From Hanleya hanleyi (Eukaryota > Mollusca > Polyplacophora > Lepidopleurida > Hanleyidae), in assembly GCA_036873755.1 (NCBI GenBank), contig JAVTVY010019570.1, positions 1-64,000 on the forward strand: DNA of 64,000 nt. Reading direction: 5' to 3'. The notes below the pieces were generated by a model, which ran no database searches, was not told where the DNA came from, and saw nothing but the letters and a program-made list of their open reading frames with translations. The translations under genes and the position numbers were made by a program. Position 1 is the stretch's first letter; every line of letters begins with the position of its first letter. This document shows positions 50,691-62,672 of this stretch, one piece after another.

Positions 50691-51746
50691 TCAGTTCCTG
50701 AAAGTACTCGCCGATGCATTGGAGTTCCCGAAATGGTCTCTACACTTTATCACTAAAATGCATTCCCTGCGAAATACTGGGTTAATGAATCCATAAAGCA
50801 CTGGGTTCATTACGTTTGTGAGATAATAACTGCACATGAACAAGCTATAGGCGACATACGAAGCATCCGACAGTTCATTTTTAAATCCTTTCTTGGCAGC
50901 ACGTATTATGTGCAATATTGTTGTAGGCAAGAACGCAATAACGAACACGATTGATATCGCAACACATGTAATAGTTGCCCTGTGAATACTGTTCACATTC
51001 TTGTTGTCTTTGTCGGCGGCCTTTGATCTTCCCTCGACGTTTGTTGTCTTTCGGCTCCGTTTCCAAACTTGAAGCCCAATACAAGTATACAAAATTGAGA
51101 GAAACACCATACCAACGACGTTACAAAGCAGAAGAAATCCATTGTATGTCACGATGAAAGCTGAGTTTTGAAAACTCTGTGTAATCGTACAAGAATGTCC
51201 CACAATGTCTGGATATGACGTTTCGATCTCCGCTGTTCCGCAGAAAACTAAACTAGGACTCGATACAACACTAGCAATAATGGCAGATCCTACTATAAAA
51301 TAACGATATTTTCTGGTAGGCGATTGCGTTAGAGGTTTACAGATTTTGTAGTGTCTGTCAATTGCGATGGACACCACAGTTATGACGGACGTAAATGGTA
51401 TCAAATAAACGATGAAACGGAATATTTTACAAATAGCATGGTGATCGAATAGGTATTCCAGGAGCATATCACAAATTTCAAAAGGTATTATGATAACACA
51501 AGCAAACAAGTCCAGAACGGCTAGCCAAAGTATGAATCGATTTGTCGTTGTCTTTTTCATTTTCTTCATATATATGTAGCACGTGACCGAGTTTCCCGGG
51601 ACTCCAATGACCATGAGCAGGATCAGATACCCAATCACGGGAGCATGCCGGCAAACTGACTGGTAATTTAGATCCCTCAATACAGCCTCCGTGTGGTTGG
51701 CGGTTTCATTTTCTTCCCTCATGCTGGTGCTAGGCGTCAAATACAT
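50691..51746 (-). CDS. Rhodopsin-class neuropeptide-type GPCR 2
   Basis: 351 residues from the ATG at 51746. The frame is open for 53 more codons upstream, but those cross the conserved splice acceptor at 51832, so the long form is not expected. Class A landmarks: Asn52 in GNSV, Asp79 in LAVLDL, Cys106, AIDRHYKIC (DRH instead of DRY at 130-132), FLPT in TM6, NPVLYG in TM7, and a CILVIKC tail. N-glycosylation at Asn13 and Asn18. About 70% identical to GPCR 1 by eye, same orientation. The ATG aligned to the start of GPCR 1 is in another frame here and would make a short upstream ORF. Ligand unknown. Confidence 0.9.
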   Translation of the reverse strand: MYLTPSTSMREENETANHTEAVLRDLNYQSVCRHAPVIGYLILLMVIGVPGNSVTCYIYMKKMKKTTTNRFILWLAVLDLFACVIIIPFEICDMLLEYLFDHHAICKIFRFIVYLIPFTSVITVVSIAIDRHYKICKPLTQSPTRKYRYFIVGSAIIASVVSSPSLVFCGTAEIETSYPDIVGHSCTITQSFQNSAFIVTYNGFLLLCNVVGMVFLSILYTCIGLQVWKRSRKTTNVEGRSKAADKDNKNVNSIHRATITCVAISIVFVIAFLPTTILHIIRAAKKGFKNELSDASYVAYSLFMCSYYLTNVMNPVLYGFINPVFRRECILVIKCRDHFGNSNASASTFRN

Positions 51747-51831
51747 TGTTCTACTAAATACATGTATCGAACTGACTCTGCTGTCGTTATATCCATACCG
51801 ATGCCAGCTGAGCACACCTGATGAGCAATGT

Positions 51832-51856
51832 CTGAAATAAATAGTAAAAATATTAA
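51832..51856 (-). other. 3' splice site in the 5' leader of GPCR 2
   Basis: TTTTACTATTTATTTCAG on the minus strand followed by exon ACATTGCTCATC. It aligns with the acceptor at 32915 of GPCR 1. The TTAA MITE is inserted about 20 bp upstream of it, inside the intron. Confidence 0.7.
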
Positions 51857-52335
51857 AGGTGAACTGAAAAGCTTTCCAATGTTCTGTTAAAATGTCATAA
51901 AACAAGAACTTCTATAGTTGTTACAATTATATGTGGTAATAGTTCTGTGGGTTATTGTTTTATTTTGGGTATATGAGAAGTCAAAACTTATACCGAGAGC
52001 TAGAACTTTTAAAAACGTCATCGCTTGGCTCCCGTTGTTTTTGGAACGTCATGACGTTATAGTGGTCCTCGTTCATTCATCCGACGTAGCATGACGTCAC
52101 ATTTGAATAAAACCTGAATGAAGGGGACCACTATAACGTCATAACGTTCTACAAACCAAGAAAGACAAGCGATGCAACTTTTCAAGACGGATTTATAACA
52201 GGATAACTTAAATATTGTTATTAGTACAATTTTGCAAACTATATTTGCCCCAAAAACGTATAAAAGTTATGTCACATAAGACAAGATGTACATAAGCAAC
52301 AATTTAGATAAAATTAAAAGCTTTGCAGTTCACCT
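51857..52335. mobile_element. TTAA-targeting fold-back MITE in the GPCR 2 5' intron
   Basis: 479 bp, TTAA on both sides (51853-51856 and 52336-52339). Ends AGGTGAACTG(A/C)AAAGCTTT as inverted repeats. The halves are complementary over much of their length (ACGTCATGACGTTATAGTGG near 52045 against its complement near 52120). The corresponding place in GPCR 1 (near 32935) reads AAAATGTTAAGTAAATGTTA with a single TTAA, an empty site. Confidence 0.9.
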
Positions 52336-52469
52336 TTAAGTAAATGTTACCTTTAAAAAAGCCCAAATATACTTCCTGGTCTCTGAAAATCGAATAAAAC
52401 AGCTCGATTATATATAAGTGGATACAGTCTCAGAATAATAGGGTGAAGTACTAATAGGAGGGTATTGAT

Positions 52470-54410
52470 GAAAATTGATGGATATAAACCGGTGATAGGG
52501 GTCGTGTGGTAATTCTAGTCAAGGTTCTATGCGCGGTGTGGTCATTCAAGCTAATCTGTCCAAATGATCATCTACAATAAAAGCGCCATTGAGATACAGA
52601 CTATCTCAGGAATCTAATGACACAATTATCGCAATCGGAACAATTATGTCATTAGGAGCTGTCAGATCGCCATCTAATGTCACAGTTATGTCATTTGTGC
52701 TCTGCAAGCATGAATAGTCAATCGTTATTGTTGATTAGCTGGCGAATCTGCATGTCGAATCAACCACTAATGACGCATTTTCGATCATTCTGCCATCAGT
52801 AGGTGTTGTTGCGTTTTCTAATTGTCTTATTTGTCACATTAACGGTTAACTGTGTACATATCAAACACTAATGTCACAACAAAGAGGACCAACAAGTTTC
52901 TGATGCCAACACATAACACATGATATCTGCGTTGGTTCACTGTATCTTGCGAAACGAGCTTTTGAAAACGAGTGTGCGATTGTTCGACATCAAGGAATGA
53001 TAGCTCCCCCGGGCAGGATTCGCCGGCATATAGAAATAATGGTTCGTCCTCTAGGAATAATAGTCCATCACATAAAATACTCTTGTCGCTCCTGGTCTTA
53101 TCTCCAGCAGCATGAGAAATACGTCAATTCTCGTTTTATAGTCTTGTTTCGCATTTCACCAAATACGCACACCCCATGTGTAAATTGCGAAACGAGTATA
53201 TCGAATGCTAAGTAACGAGAGCGCAAACATTTATTGGTTATTTCTTGTTGCGGAGAAAAGGTCAGATTAACCTGTACATGCAGTCAACCTAATTTTCGTT
53301 TATTTCCATTTTAGGCGAAAAACATAGTCTCCCTTGGCAGGAAAGGGTCATTTTATTAAAGAAGACTATTATTTCCATGGCACATCATAACTCAGGTGTG
53401 GACCATTAATTTTTGAGCTCCTATAAAGCCATATTATTTATTTAGCAGTGGATTATAAGGATTTTCCTCACCCGTAAAAGTGATATGCAATAAAATAATA
53501 TATTTGTATTCAGCAAAGTTAATGGATAAAGTTACAACAGTGCTTCCGAAATGCGGAGGAGTAACATTCGAAAAAACTTCCTCATGTGTCACGTTAGTTA
53601 AAGCAAAAATTTATTTCTGTAATTCTGCATAAACCCTTGTGTTTCGATGTCCACATGAATTTTTCGATGTCCACATGAACAAGTACAATAAAAGTCTGGC
53701 TGTAATCACTTTCGGTTCTTGGTAAAAAAGGACTAATCCACTGATTCAGACTGTCGGGCAATCTTCGTTCCCCAAATGTATCGGACTATGAAACAGGCAA
53801 GCCCACGATTGGCTGATATTCAGATAAACGGCTGGTGGTTGAATATCGGTGAGTGAATCCAAAATATTGTTTGTAAATTTCACGCAATTTCTCCTCGTAA
53901 TTAACGCGCGCTGGCAATATTTACGACCAGTTGAATTCCAGTATTGTCTTCAACACGGAACTAGTCAAATCGGGCACCCCCGGTCGGCCCTGTATCATTG
54001 AAATTGGTACAGGACAACACCATAATCTCATCCCGTCTAAATGACCACTGAGCTTTTTTGATGAAATATAATATCCGGGAATTATTGGTATAGTAATTAT
54101 AGTAGAGTTGTTTTGATGAAATCATGTCATTTGACATTGCGAGAGATAATTACTTCCTTCTAACCTCTTGCGATGGTTTTTTTTTTAAATATGCAGTACG
54201 TACATTTGTCTGTGGGGTCATATGACTTCTTGTCAGTATGGCGGCATCGTTTTCCATCACCTCTTTAATGATACGTTTTATCGTACGGACAAAATAACCA
54301 AATTTTATTTAAATTTATATCGATATATACTAATGCCATTTAGAAAGTAGTTAAACATTTATATCCAATTATATTTAGGATGACACTTTCTTGGTAAAGC
54401 ACACATACTA
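52470..54410. other. AT-rich intergenic DNA
   Basis: No supported gene. A short tandem (TTTTTCGATGTCCACATGAA twice near 53646-53682) is the only structure noted. The 72-codon frame at 52997-53215 has no domain. GPCR-locus similarity stops near 52470. Confidence 0.5.
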
Positions 54411-54419
54411 TAGAGCTGG

Positions 54420-54640
54420 ATGGGCTAGTCCCGTGCGAGACTCGAACCCGCGCCCTCAGAGTTTGGCACCAAATCGCCATCAGTAAATGCAAGCGCTCTG
54501 CATGGACCACTCGACCAGTGAACGCTGAAGTGGCCGAGTGGTCTAAAGCGCTTGTATTTACTGTTGGCGATTTGGTGTCAAAATCTGAGGGCGCGGGTTC
54601 GAGAGTCGCACGGGACTGGCCCATCCAGCACTAGTATTTA
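54420..54640. repeat. Pair of divergent tRNA-like (type II) SINE heads
   Basis: 54532-54640 on the plus strand begins GCTGAAGTGGCCGAGTGGTC (A box) and has GGGCGCGGGTTCGAGA (B box) near 54589. 54420-54528 on the minus strand is a second copy (GGTCGAGTGGTCCA...GCGGGTTCGAGTC). The heads resemble Ser/Leu-type tRNAs, but anticodon stems do not pair, so these are tRNA-derived repeats and not genes. Head-to-head with only a few bases between them. Confidence 0.65.
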
Positions 54641-54739
54641 TCATATAAGCCCCCAAATTTCACCACTATAGACTAAAATTAGTTGAATTAACACTTTAAA
54701 CAGATTCATACATAACTTGGTCAGGGGTTATGTTTAAAT

Positions 54740-55640
54740 ATAGAATGAAATAAACTATTTTTGGCTATAAGTTATTTAGTCTTTAGCTCTAATAGGCCGT
54801 TGTTGAAATTTCCCCTGTCGCTAATGGTTAAAACTTGTAAGTACTTATATTTTCGCAGTAGTGATTGACTACCAAATTTGAAACTTTGTATAGATGTATT
54901 TGAATGTTGTTTGCTAAAAATCATAACCTTTGATTTTTCAACATTAATCGGCAGATTTTGTAGAGGAAAAGTTGTAAACACATTTCAATGAATGCTGTAA
55001 ACCTGGTTCTGTTTGTTGGAAAATAACTAGAGCATCTACAAAAAGCAGATGGGTTATATTAGTGTGATTCAGACGAGTGCTTTGCACAGATCATTTTCTA
55101 GATAATGAGCAATGTCGTCAATGAACATATTAGACAAAGTGGGAGATAAATTACAACCTTGTCTGGCTCATCTGGTAGGAGAAAGTGTGGAAAACTGTCC
55201 ATTAGTTGCAGACACTTGGTAAATTGTATTTTTGAAATTGAAATGGGAGTATATTGCCTGTTACTCTAAGCAGTGTGAACTTTTTCAAAATAATCGATTG
55301 ATCCACCATGTTAAAAGCTTTTCGAAAATCTATAAGGCTACAAACAGTTGCTTTTTATTTCTATCAAGGTATGTGTCAATAATTGATTTGACAATAAATA
55401 AATTATTTGTCGTTCTATGATCAGTCAGAAAACAACCTTGATTCGGACTCAAACATTCGTTATTATCCAGGTGGTCAAGTAGTCTATTGTTTAATATTAT
55501 TGTGTATAATTTCCCAAGGGTTGGGCTTAATGCAATGGCACAGTAATTATCCGGATTGACTCATCCGCATTTTTTATCAAGTGGTGTAATCGTCGAAGAC
55601 GACCAAAAAGATGGAAATTCACCAATGGTTAAAATATGAT
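54740..55640 (-). pseudogene. Non-LTR retrotransposon reverse transcriptase, decayed
   Basis: Minus-strand translation in several frames. Near 55180-55110 it gives RQGCNLSPTL and FIDDIAHYLEND. Near 55060-55020 a (V/A)DALVIF segment corresponds to the catalytic FADD motif, with the first Asp changed. 54981-54772 gives a NVEKSKVMIFSK and KYLQVLTISDRGNF segment, typical of the thumb of jockey/RTE-like enzymes. Stops and frameshifts throughout. Confidence 0.75.
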
Positions 55641-56412
55641 TAAGCAACTTGAAAAAGTGATTCGGTTTAAGAGGTATTATTTTTTTAATAGTTCATTAGG
55701 CAAACTTAATAACTGTATGACGTCAGGATCGCTTTGAAGAAGATATATGCTGAACGCCATCATGAGTGATTACTGGTCCCCAATTCTGAAAACTTGACCA
55801 CTTGTTTCAATTAAATTATAAAAGTCATGTCAGATGTCAGATTTCTTGATAAAAAGAGCTACTACGTACCTTGATTTTAAGTATATCTTGCACAACCGTT
55901 GATAGTCTTTTAGTGAATCTTCGGGTCAGAAAGAGATCTGTGACAGCAGTGTGCGATAACTCCCCTACCAAAACTCAACAAACAGACTGTTCACGTTGAA
56001 TGTTTTTCATTTGATTGGACTACAATGACTGCAATATATATATATGTTGTGGAGACAGGAAGTGCAGTGACACATTGGTAAGTACGGGTATCATTTGTAT
56101 CGGAGATTTGCTTATTGATTATTCGGTGATGACTCAAAGGGCGATACAGCCAGGAAAAATGATAATATAAACCACAGTTTATGCGCAAAAAAACACACAA
56201 CAAAATTGATATTTTACCATTGTTCACACATGGGGGAAATTTCCAATGGCAAAAAAATATATAAATCTTTGCCGCGTGGACAACTCATAATATATCATAC
56301 TGATCTCTGAGAACATTATTTCATCAGAAAATACTGGCTTGGGTGAGAATTGAACTTACAACTTATGGGATACCGTCCCACTGCTCTACCAACTCGGCTA
56401 CCGAGTCCAGTT
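55640..56412 (-). repeat. tRNA-headed SINE-like repeat
   Basis: The minus strand starts at about 56412 with a tRNA-like head (A box TAGCCGAGTTGGTAGAGC, anticodon-arm GTGGGACGGTATCCCAT, B-box-like AGTTCAATTCTC). The acceptor stem does not pair well. The body continues leftward and is shared with 33540-34050. Confidence 0.55.
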
Positions 56413-56419
56413 GGGAATG

Positions 56420-57650
56420 TTTATTGAACGCTTAAATTGTAACACTTATTGAACGCGTAATTGTGTTCAAATTGTTAACTTCCATATTCAAATTGTTAAC
56501 TTCCGTGTTCAATTTTGAACTTCAGCATTCAAGCCATTAAAGGATTTTTATCAATATTTTGTTTTTTCTGGAATATGTGTCAGAAGAGTTTTAACTTAGT
56601 ACTTAATTAAGAAATTTGTCCTTGTCCCCTGTGGGTGTATTTGAGCCTTTTTGGCAGCTCCATTTAGCTCCCAGTCAGATTTGCATATTTGTGGAATGAA
56701 AGCGAGGCCGCCAATCTGTGACGTCACAGACGCGAGAGCTCGCTAATGACAGGTAGCAATTTAGTATGAATTACATACTGAGAGAGATTTCTTTTAGTGG
56801 CATTTAGAAGTTCGGAAGTAGATAAATAAACAAATTACTTATGGATAACAACTTCTAGTTTATTCGGGACGACGTTTTGATACAGGTATCGTTCTCAAGT
56901 CAATGACATAAATAAATAAATAAATAAGCAGTGTATATTCATTCCCAGCGGGTATGACCTACTGAACCAGGAACCTCACCGTGCCTTGAAGCCCACCTTG
57001 TTAATTAATCCAACCATCTCCACAAGCCTAATCCTGTCCTATTAAATATTTCTCACCTAGTATAATACTATCGTTATCATACTGTTGACATTTACTCAAT
57101 GAACTATTGAAATCAGGCGAGTGGTTGCAATATAATACAATACAATAATACAGCCTGGATTAATAAATTATTTCGATCATTGTCTAAATATTTATTCATT
57201 CTGTGCATAGGGGGCCTATATATAACGTCCGACATAGATAATAAATAACATACCAGTATGTGTTTACAAATCGACCTGGCATATTCCTCCATGGTTTCGA
57301 ATCGTTTTCGATTAATTATACAGCGATATACGCCATGAAGTAATCGCAAATCCACAGCTTAATATATAGCTCAGACAGCTGCCCGCAGGAGACGGTCGCC
57401 TGTCTGACGTCACCAGGTCACGTGACGCCCAAGCTCATTAACGGGTTAACTGGCGGAAATTGAGCTACAGGTCTTTAATTAAAAAGGCTTAAATACGCAC
57501 ACAGGGAATTAAGTACTAACTCTTCTCAGACATATTCCAGAGAAATAAAATTATTGATAAAAATCCTTTAACGCAGGTATTCAACATACGCATTTGAACA
57601 ATAGCATTCTAACATAAGTGTTCACAACTTTAACACGCGTATTGAATTTA
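56420..57650. mobile_element. Fold-back (inverted-repeat) element, about 1.2 kb
   Basis: Arms: 56535-56665 and the complement at 57470-57585 share AGGATTTTTATCAATA(A/T)T, TGGAATATGTxTxAGAAGAGTT, AGTACTTAATT and AGCCTTTTT. Further out both ends have repeated TGTTCAA(A/T)(T/G)TG-type motifs. The middle has an AAAT microsatellite (56908-56927) and no coding sequence that I can support. Confidence 0.7.
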
Positions 57651-57659
57651 CAGTGTAGG

Positions 57660-58045
57660 CCTACATGGAGCCTCTGGATATAGATGTACATTCTCCAAGG
57701 ACTCCACGTGGTATTGTTGTATATTACAACAGGAAAACACAACTCAGACGACGGCTAGCTGCTAAATGTTGGATTGACTCATATATTAGTCTCTGCATAT
57801 AAATGCATTTTTCTAAAGAATTTATATAGCACTGTCGTATATTACGACATAGACAAACAACTTGGACGACGGCTATCAACTGAATTTTGGATCTGTCACA
57901 TATTTGCGCCTAATATATAGAACCTTTACATATATGTACATTCTCCAATCACTTTATATGGTGCTATCATATAGTACGACATAAGAAAACACAACTCGGA
58001 CGACGGTTAGTTACTGAATGTTGGAGCGGACACTTATATCTTAGC
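57660..58045. repeat. Degenerate tandem repeat, about 130-150 bp units
   Basis: Three units with TACATTCTCCAA-type, TATATTACGACATA-type and GACGACGGCTA-type blocks at about 57690/57745, 57810/57865 and 57945/58000. A related GACGACGGCTGA segment occurs at 60616. Confidence 0.65.
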
Positions 58046-58394
58046 TTACTAAATAGCCCTTTTGCGGAAATTGTCTGAAATACCACCTGAATAACTGCAG
58101 CTCTTTAAAGTTAGCGGTAGAAAAAGATTCTTTCGGGAAGCAGTCTCCTCGATTTCACTTTTGTCCACGGCACTCGCAAATATTTTGAATACTATATTCA
58201 TAAACTAGAATATTTGTTTTAAAAACTATTCTAATTATATTTTCTATATGAACCGATAGATCCTGTATACGAGTAAATTAGAAAGTTAATTTTCTAGAAG
58301 AATAGAATATTTAATTACCAAGAAAAACTTCAAGGGCATTCGGTACTTATCGGGAGTTCCCTGTACCAACACGTCGCTAGTGAAACAAGTAAGA

Positions 58395-58930
58395 TAATAG
58401 ACGAGCGGCCGGGACCCTGTTTTAGGCAAACTATATATCATTTGAAAGCTTAGACTCTCTTCTTTCAGATGAAATACAAGAACCATCAGATTGCGCCTTT
58501 CTACTTTTAAAATGGGGGTATAGGTATTAAAATGACTATATCTTCACTCCTACCAGGCATACGGAAAAGTGGTTGGTGTCAACTGATTACGCAAAGGTTC
58601 TTCAATCCTCTAATATCAAAAACAAATTTGAGGTCATTGACCTGTGACGTCACAGAGGGGCCATCTCCAAAGTACAATTAAATTGCGTCAAATGCACTAA
58701 AAGCCATGTCAACATTTTTTTGTGGGTAAAATACTTCATTGTTAAATGACCAAAATGGTTCTTATGTCGAATAGTCATCGGTCAAATACTTCGGCAAAGA
58801 TTTGGTGCAATTACCTTTTACATTTAACGAGCGTCATTCCCCATAGTATATTAGGTAAAAAACACTAACTACTGCATTAGACGAGCGGCGATTGCAAAAA
58901 ACGCCTTATTTTAGGAGTAACCCCCCCCCC
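58395..58930. repeat. Repeat family, forward copy of 63170-63725
   Basis: Matches 63170-63725 in inverted orientation: 'GGCAAACTATATAT', AAGCTTAGACTCTCTTCTTTCA, GGTCATTGACCTGTGACGTCACAG-type, TTTGTGGGTAAAATACTTCATTG and ATAGTATATTAGGTAAAA. TAGACGAGCGGC is present at both ends (58398 and 58878) in the same orientation, so it may be one unit of a tandem family. Confidence 0.75.
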
Positions 58931-60020
58931 CCCACCCACACGGCCACATCCTATAGTGTGAGGTAGCAAGTTCCTCTCCATTAAACGGGGAATCGATTGA
59001 TAACAGTTATGTTAAGATATCTTGAATCATGATGTCACTTGAGGGTCATCTCCAAATTCCGAATGAAATATTTTCTAAATACACAATTATGGTTTCTTTA
59101 CTAAGTTATTCAATGTAATGAAATTCATATAATTATGCCAAGTTATTGTCAGTGGTGCTGTGTATCATTACATGAAAAGTACAGGCTATAGAATATGTGA
59201 ACAGGAAGTATCTCAAAATTATACATTTTCTATGTCTACTAAGCGTTTATCTAAGATTGCCAAACATCTGACTTCAGCAATACTTGATATGAATGCTTTA
59301 TGATTTAATGTGTATATTTCAATGTTTTCTTTTATCTCTTCTTAATTTTAAAGCAATATCAAATGTTATCTTGATTATCGTTGTGAGTGGGGGTAATCTC
59401 ATAATTACTATTGCAATTTCATGTTTTCCCACAATACGTTCTTGGTAATCTACCACATTTGATAAGATTTGTGGATACAGTATTCTATAAATTACTCTTT
59501 ACAGGTCCCTGATTTTCCACCTTCTTGAAAATTTTAACTATTCAGGGGGTCATCTAAGCTTAGTATTAAAATTGTCACATCAAGAGTATGTTCTTGGAAA
59601 CCACTTGTACAGTTTAATATCATACAAGAAAATGTCCATAAAAAAACCCACTTCCAGGTATGTTCTGACCCTACAACAGCCTGAGTATAGGACATCACTA
59701 TATGTACTCATGTACCTTAAAACAGTCGTTTCGAATATTTTGTCGAGTATATATTCTGTATATCCCAAGCATAACTCTCAACAAGTGTCAGGCCTAATCT
59801 TCAATGCAATCAATATTAATGATATATAATCTCCAATATTATGATCTCGCTTGTGCTGCTGTACAGTATTATTCCGGTTGTTAATGATGTCAGGGCAGAA
59901 CTATCGCTTCTAATGACGTTTCTGCTGTAGCGTTGTTTAATAGCGCTGTTTCTTCAGATGTCGTCCGCAGTTTCCAAGATCCATAATGTCCAAGTCCTGT
60001 GTAGAATTATTACTATTTTT
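58931..60020. other. AT-rich intergenic DNA
   Basis: No gene supported. Short frames (59572-59829 plus, 59580-59768 minus) overlap each other and lack domains. Confidence 0.5.
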
Positions 60021-61340
60021 CATCAAAGTTGTCAGGACAGAATTCTCGATTCTGGAGTTGTGTAGGTATTGAAATATAACAATATCAATTGGAGATTTAT
60101 CTGCTTTGACACATTTCATGTGTATGCTGTTTCTCTCAATGTCTTTATATGAACCCGTAAAAGAGGGCTATATCGTCAAGCGTCTCCAGTCAAATTTTCT
60201 CAAATTTGACGATACATATCGCATGTTGAACGTGCAAGATCTATGGCGGTACGTTTCGTAACTAGTGTCTAATTCCGCTTAACCCGGGGCTAGGGATTGT
60301 ATGAACGTATGTATTTCAAGATCCTCATAGTTTTCATTTGAACAGACACAATCAAAGCGTGACTGAGATACATCATATTCTAGATAACGACTTCACAACG
60401 TATATCATATAGATTAAGAATACTTATCAGCGATACGAATTTGATATTTTTGGGACATCGTGATGTCTTGCTGGCATTATTGAAAACTGTTGACCGCTTC
60501 TGTCTTGCAGGAAATCAGCCTAGTTTTACGCATATTATGATTTATCCTTATAATTTAGTGCCATTGTTATTTTATGTATTGGGCCATCGGATTATTGACG
60601 CGGAAATCCTTTGATGGACGACGGCTGAATATTGAATGACAGATTAGACGCTTGTACTCCACAGTTTCCAATGTCGATAAGGTGCATTTTTTGTAGAGTA
60701 TTATTACTGTGGGTTTTTTTATCAAAGGTGTCAGGACAGAATTCTCACTTCTGGAGTTCTGTAGGAATTGAAAAATACTTTGACAAATTTCATGATTATT
60801 CAGCGCTGTCTTCCGTAAAGTCCGGGTTCTGTTCTTTATTATTACTGATTTATCATATGTGCCAGGACAGAATTCTCGCTTCTGGAGTTCTGTAGGTATT
60901 GAAAAATACCAATCTCAATTCGAGATTTTCTGTTTTGACTCATTTCAACCACGAATACTGATTCTACCTACGAGTGGCCATATATGCTCACATGATGTTG
61001 TTCGTATGTCTTTCGTGTAACGAAAATGGAATGATCCGAGACATACATCAGAATAATACCGCTGAGATCCAGACTGTAACACCTAATACTAAAGTAGTAT
61101 GAATACTTTTTATCAGCCGTGCCTGTACGAATTCCTACCTCCAGTTAACGACGGACCTCCAGTACAGAAGAGAGACAACCATAATGACGAGTTGGCTCCA
61201 CTATAAGAAACAATGCTGTTTAAGAATACAAATGAATACACATGAAATGTGTATATCCGATAAAATCGAATTGAGACTGGTATTTTTCAATACCCACAAA
61301 AGATCTTTATGAGCGCAAATTTTGTCCTGACACCTCTGAT
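60020..61340. repeat. Dispersed repeat with GTCAGGACAGAATTCTCxCTTCTGGAG motif, four copies
   Basis: Direct copies near 60030, 60730 and 60860 and an inverted copy near 61262-61330 (ATACCAATCTCAATTC-type and GTCAGGACA-type parts in complement). Each copy spans 60-100 bp with a GTAGG(T/A)ATTGAAAAATA segment. Class unknown. Confidence 0.65.
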
Positions 61341-61839
61341 AATAAAACGGTAATAATTCTGTACAGAACGTGAGCCTTATCTACCTTGAAAACCACCAAT
61401 TCTGCACCAACACCATTGCGAAACACAGAATAAGCGAGATGATAATATTGGAGATTATACGTCTTAAATATTAGTAGAACAGTCCCGATATGGAAGTCTC
61501 TGACAACAAAAGACGCGAAACGACGTCAGGGACCATGTGGCGTCATACCGAGGTTAAGAAGCGAACCATTTATTAACATTGAAATGCTCCATTATTTTAT
61601 CCACGGAGATTTACATGCGATGATTTGTGTTTGCAAATGCCTATTCCGAGACAATAACATGTTCAAAATTGTATGGATATTTAGTATTTTGAAAGCCACA
61701 ATTATAATTATTTTCCGGGTTTTGCAGTAGAGTCAATTTTAAAGCATTACCCCGTGACTAATCTTGACCCACGTCACGTGGGCAATGGCGTCCTTTTGCG
61801 CCTTTCATAGCTACCAGGATGTGGGTATGCCTTCTCGGA

Positions 61840-62670
61840 GGGTTCCCCGCTGGAAATGGAGTCCGTCAAAGAGGATTTCTGTCTCCTCTGTACTTTACAT
61901 ACATGAACTCGACATCAAAATATCTCGGTCCAATTTAGGATGTAATGTAGTCGAGGTCTTCTTTAACCATCTAGTATACGCTGACGACTTATGCCTTAAT
62001 AGACCCTCTGCCAAGGGCCTTCATAATCCACTTGATATATGTGATATTTTTGTGACTGACAATAATATTGTCATGAACGTTAAGAAATGCTTATGTTTTC
62101 GTTTAGGTTCAATGACCTCTGTTAAACTCACTCACAGCTGAAGTACCTAGACAACGCCGAATGTCTTGATCATTTTATCTCCAGCGATCTCACTGACGGT
62201 TATGATGACTGTGCAAACTAGAAAATTATGCATTCGTGCCAACATTTTGATTCGAAAGTTCTATATGTGTTCTCAAGATGCGAAGAAGCAACTTCTCTTG
62301 TCGTACTTTACCAGTATCTATTGCAGCCATTTGCGGTCTTGTAACTGTAAAAAACATATACAGCAACGCATTTCGCAGGTTGGTGCACTCCACGCCCAAT
62401 TGAAGTGCTACTTACTGTACATGTTTGGGATTAACTCTGTACACAGCTTTAATGAGGTTATTCGACGCCAGATTAATTTTCTACGGAACAGACTTATGTC
62501 GACAGACACATTCCTACAACTTTGCGGCTTTCCGATGACTTCGCGTTTAGTTTGTCATTGGTCTAGCCAAGTCTATGTAAAGCGCTAGTAATTTGTCTTT
62601 TGGCTGCCATCTTATTATTTATTTGTTCATTCTATAGAATCTGTGTCTGAAATAAATATTATTATTATAT
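61840..62670 (+). pseudogene. Non-LTR retrotransposon, 3' part of reverse transcriptase with ATT tail
   Basis: GVRQ followed by LSPLYFTYMN near 61861-61915, then in a shifted frame FNHLVYADDLCL (catalytic YADD near 61977-61988), PSAKGLHNPLDIC and a NVKKCLCF segment. After another stop and shift the C-terminal region continues (62166-62588) with a basic LIRKFYMCSQDAKKQLLLSY segment typical of jockey/CR1-like enzymes. It ends before AATAAATATTATTATTATAT (62650-62672), which looks like the 3' microsatellite tail. 5'-truncated and disrupted. Confidence 0.8.
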
Positions 62671-62672
62671 TA

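Noticed and set aside
51747..51905. N-terminal extension of GPCR 2 by 53 codons
   Set aside because: It crosses a splice acceptor conserved in GPCR 1, and GPCR 1 has no matching extension.
56338..56412. Functional tRNA gene on the minus strand
   Set aside because: The anticodon arm can pair, but the acceptor stem has several mismatches and position 33 is not T; it heads a repeated sequence, so SINE-like.
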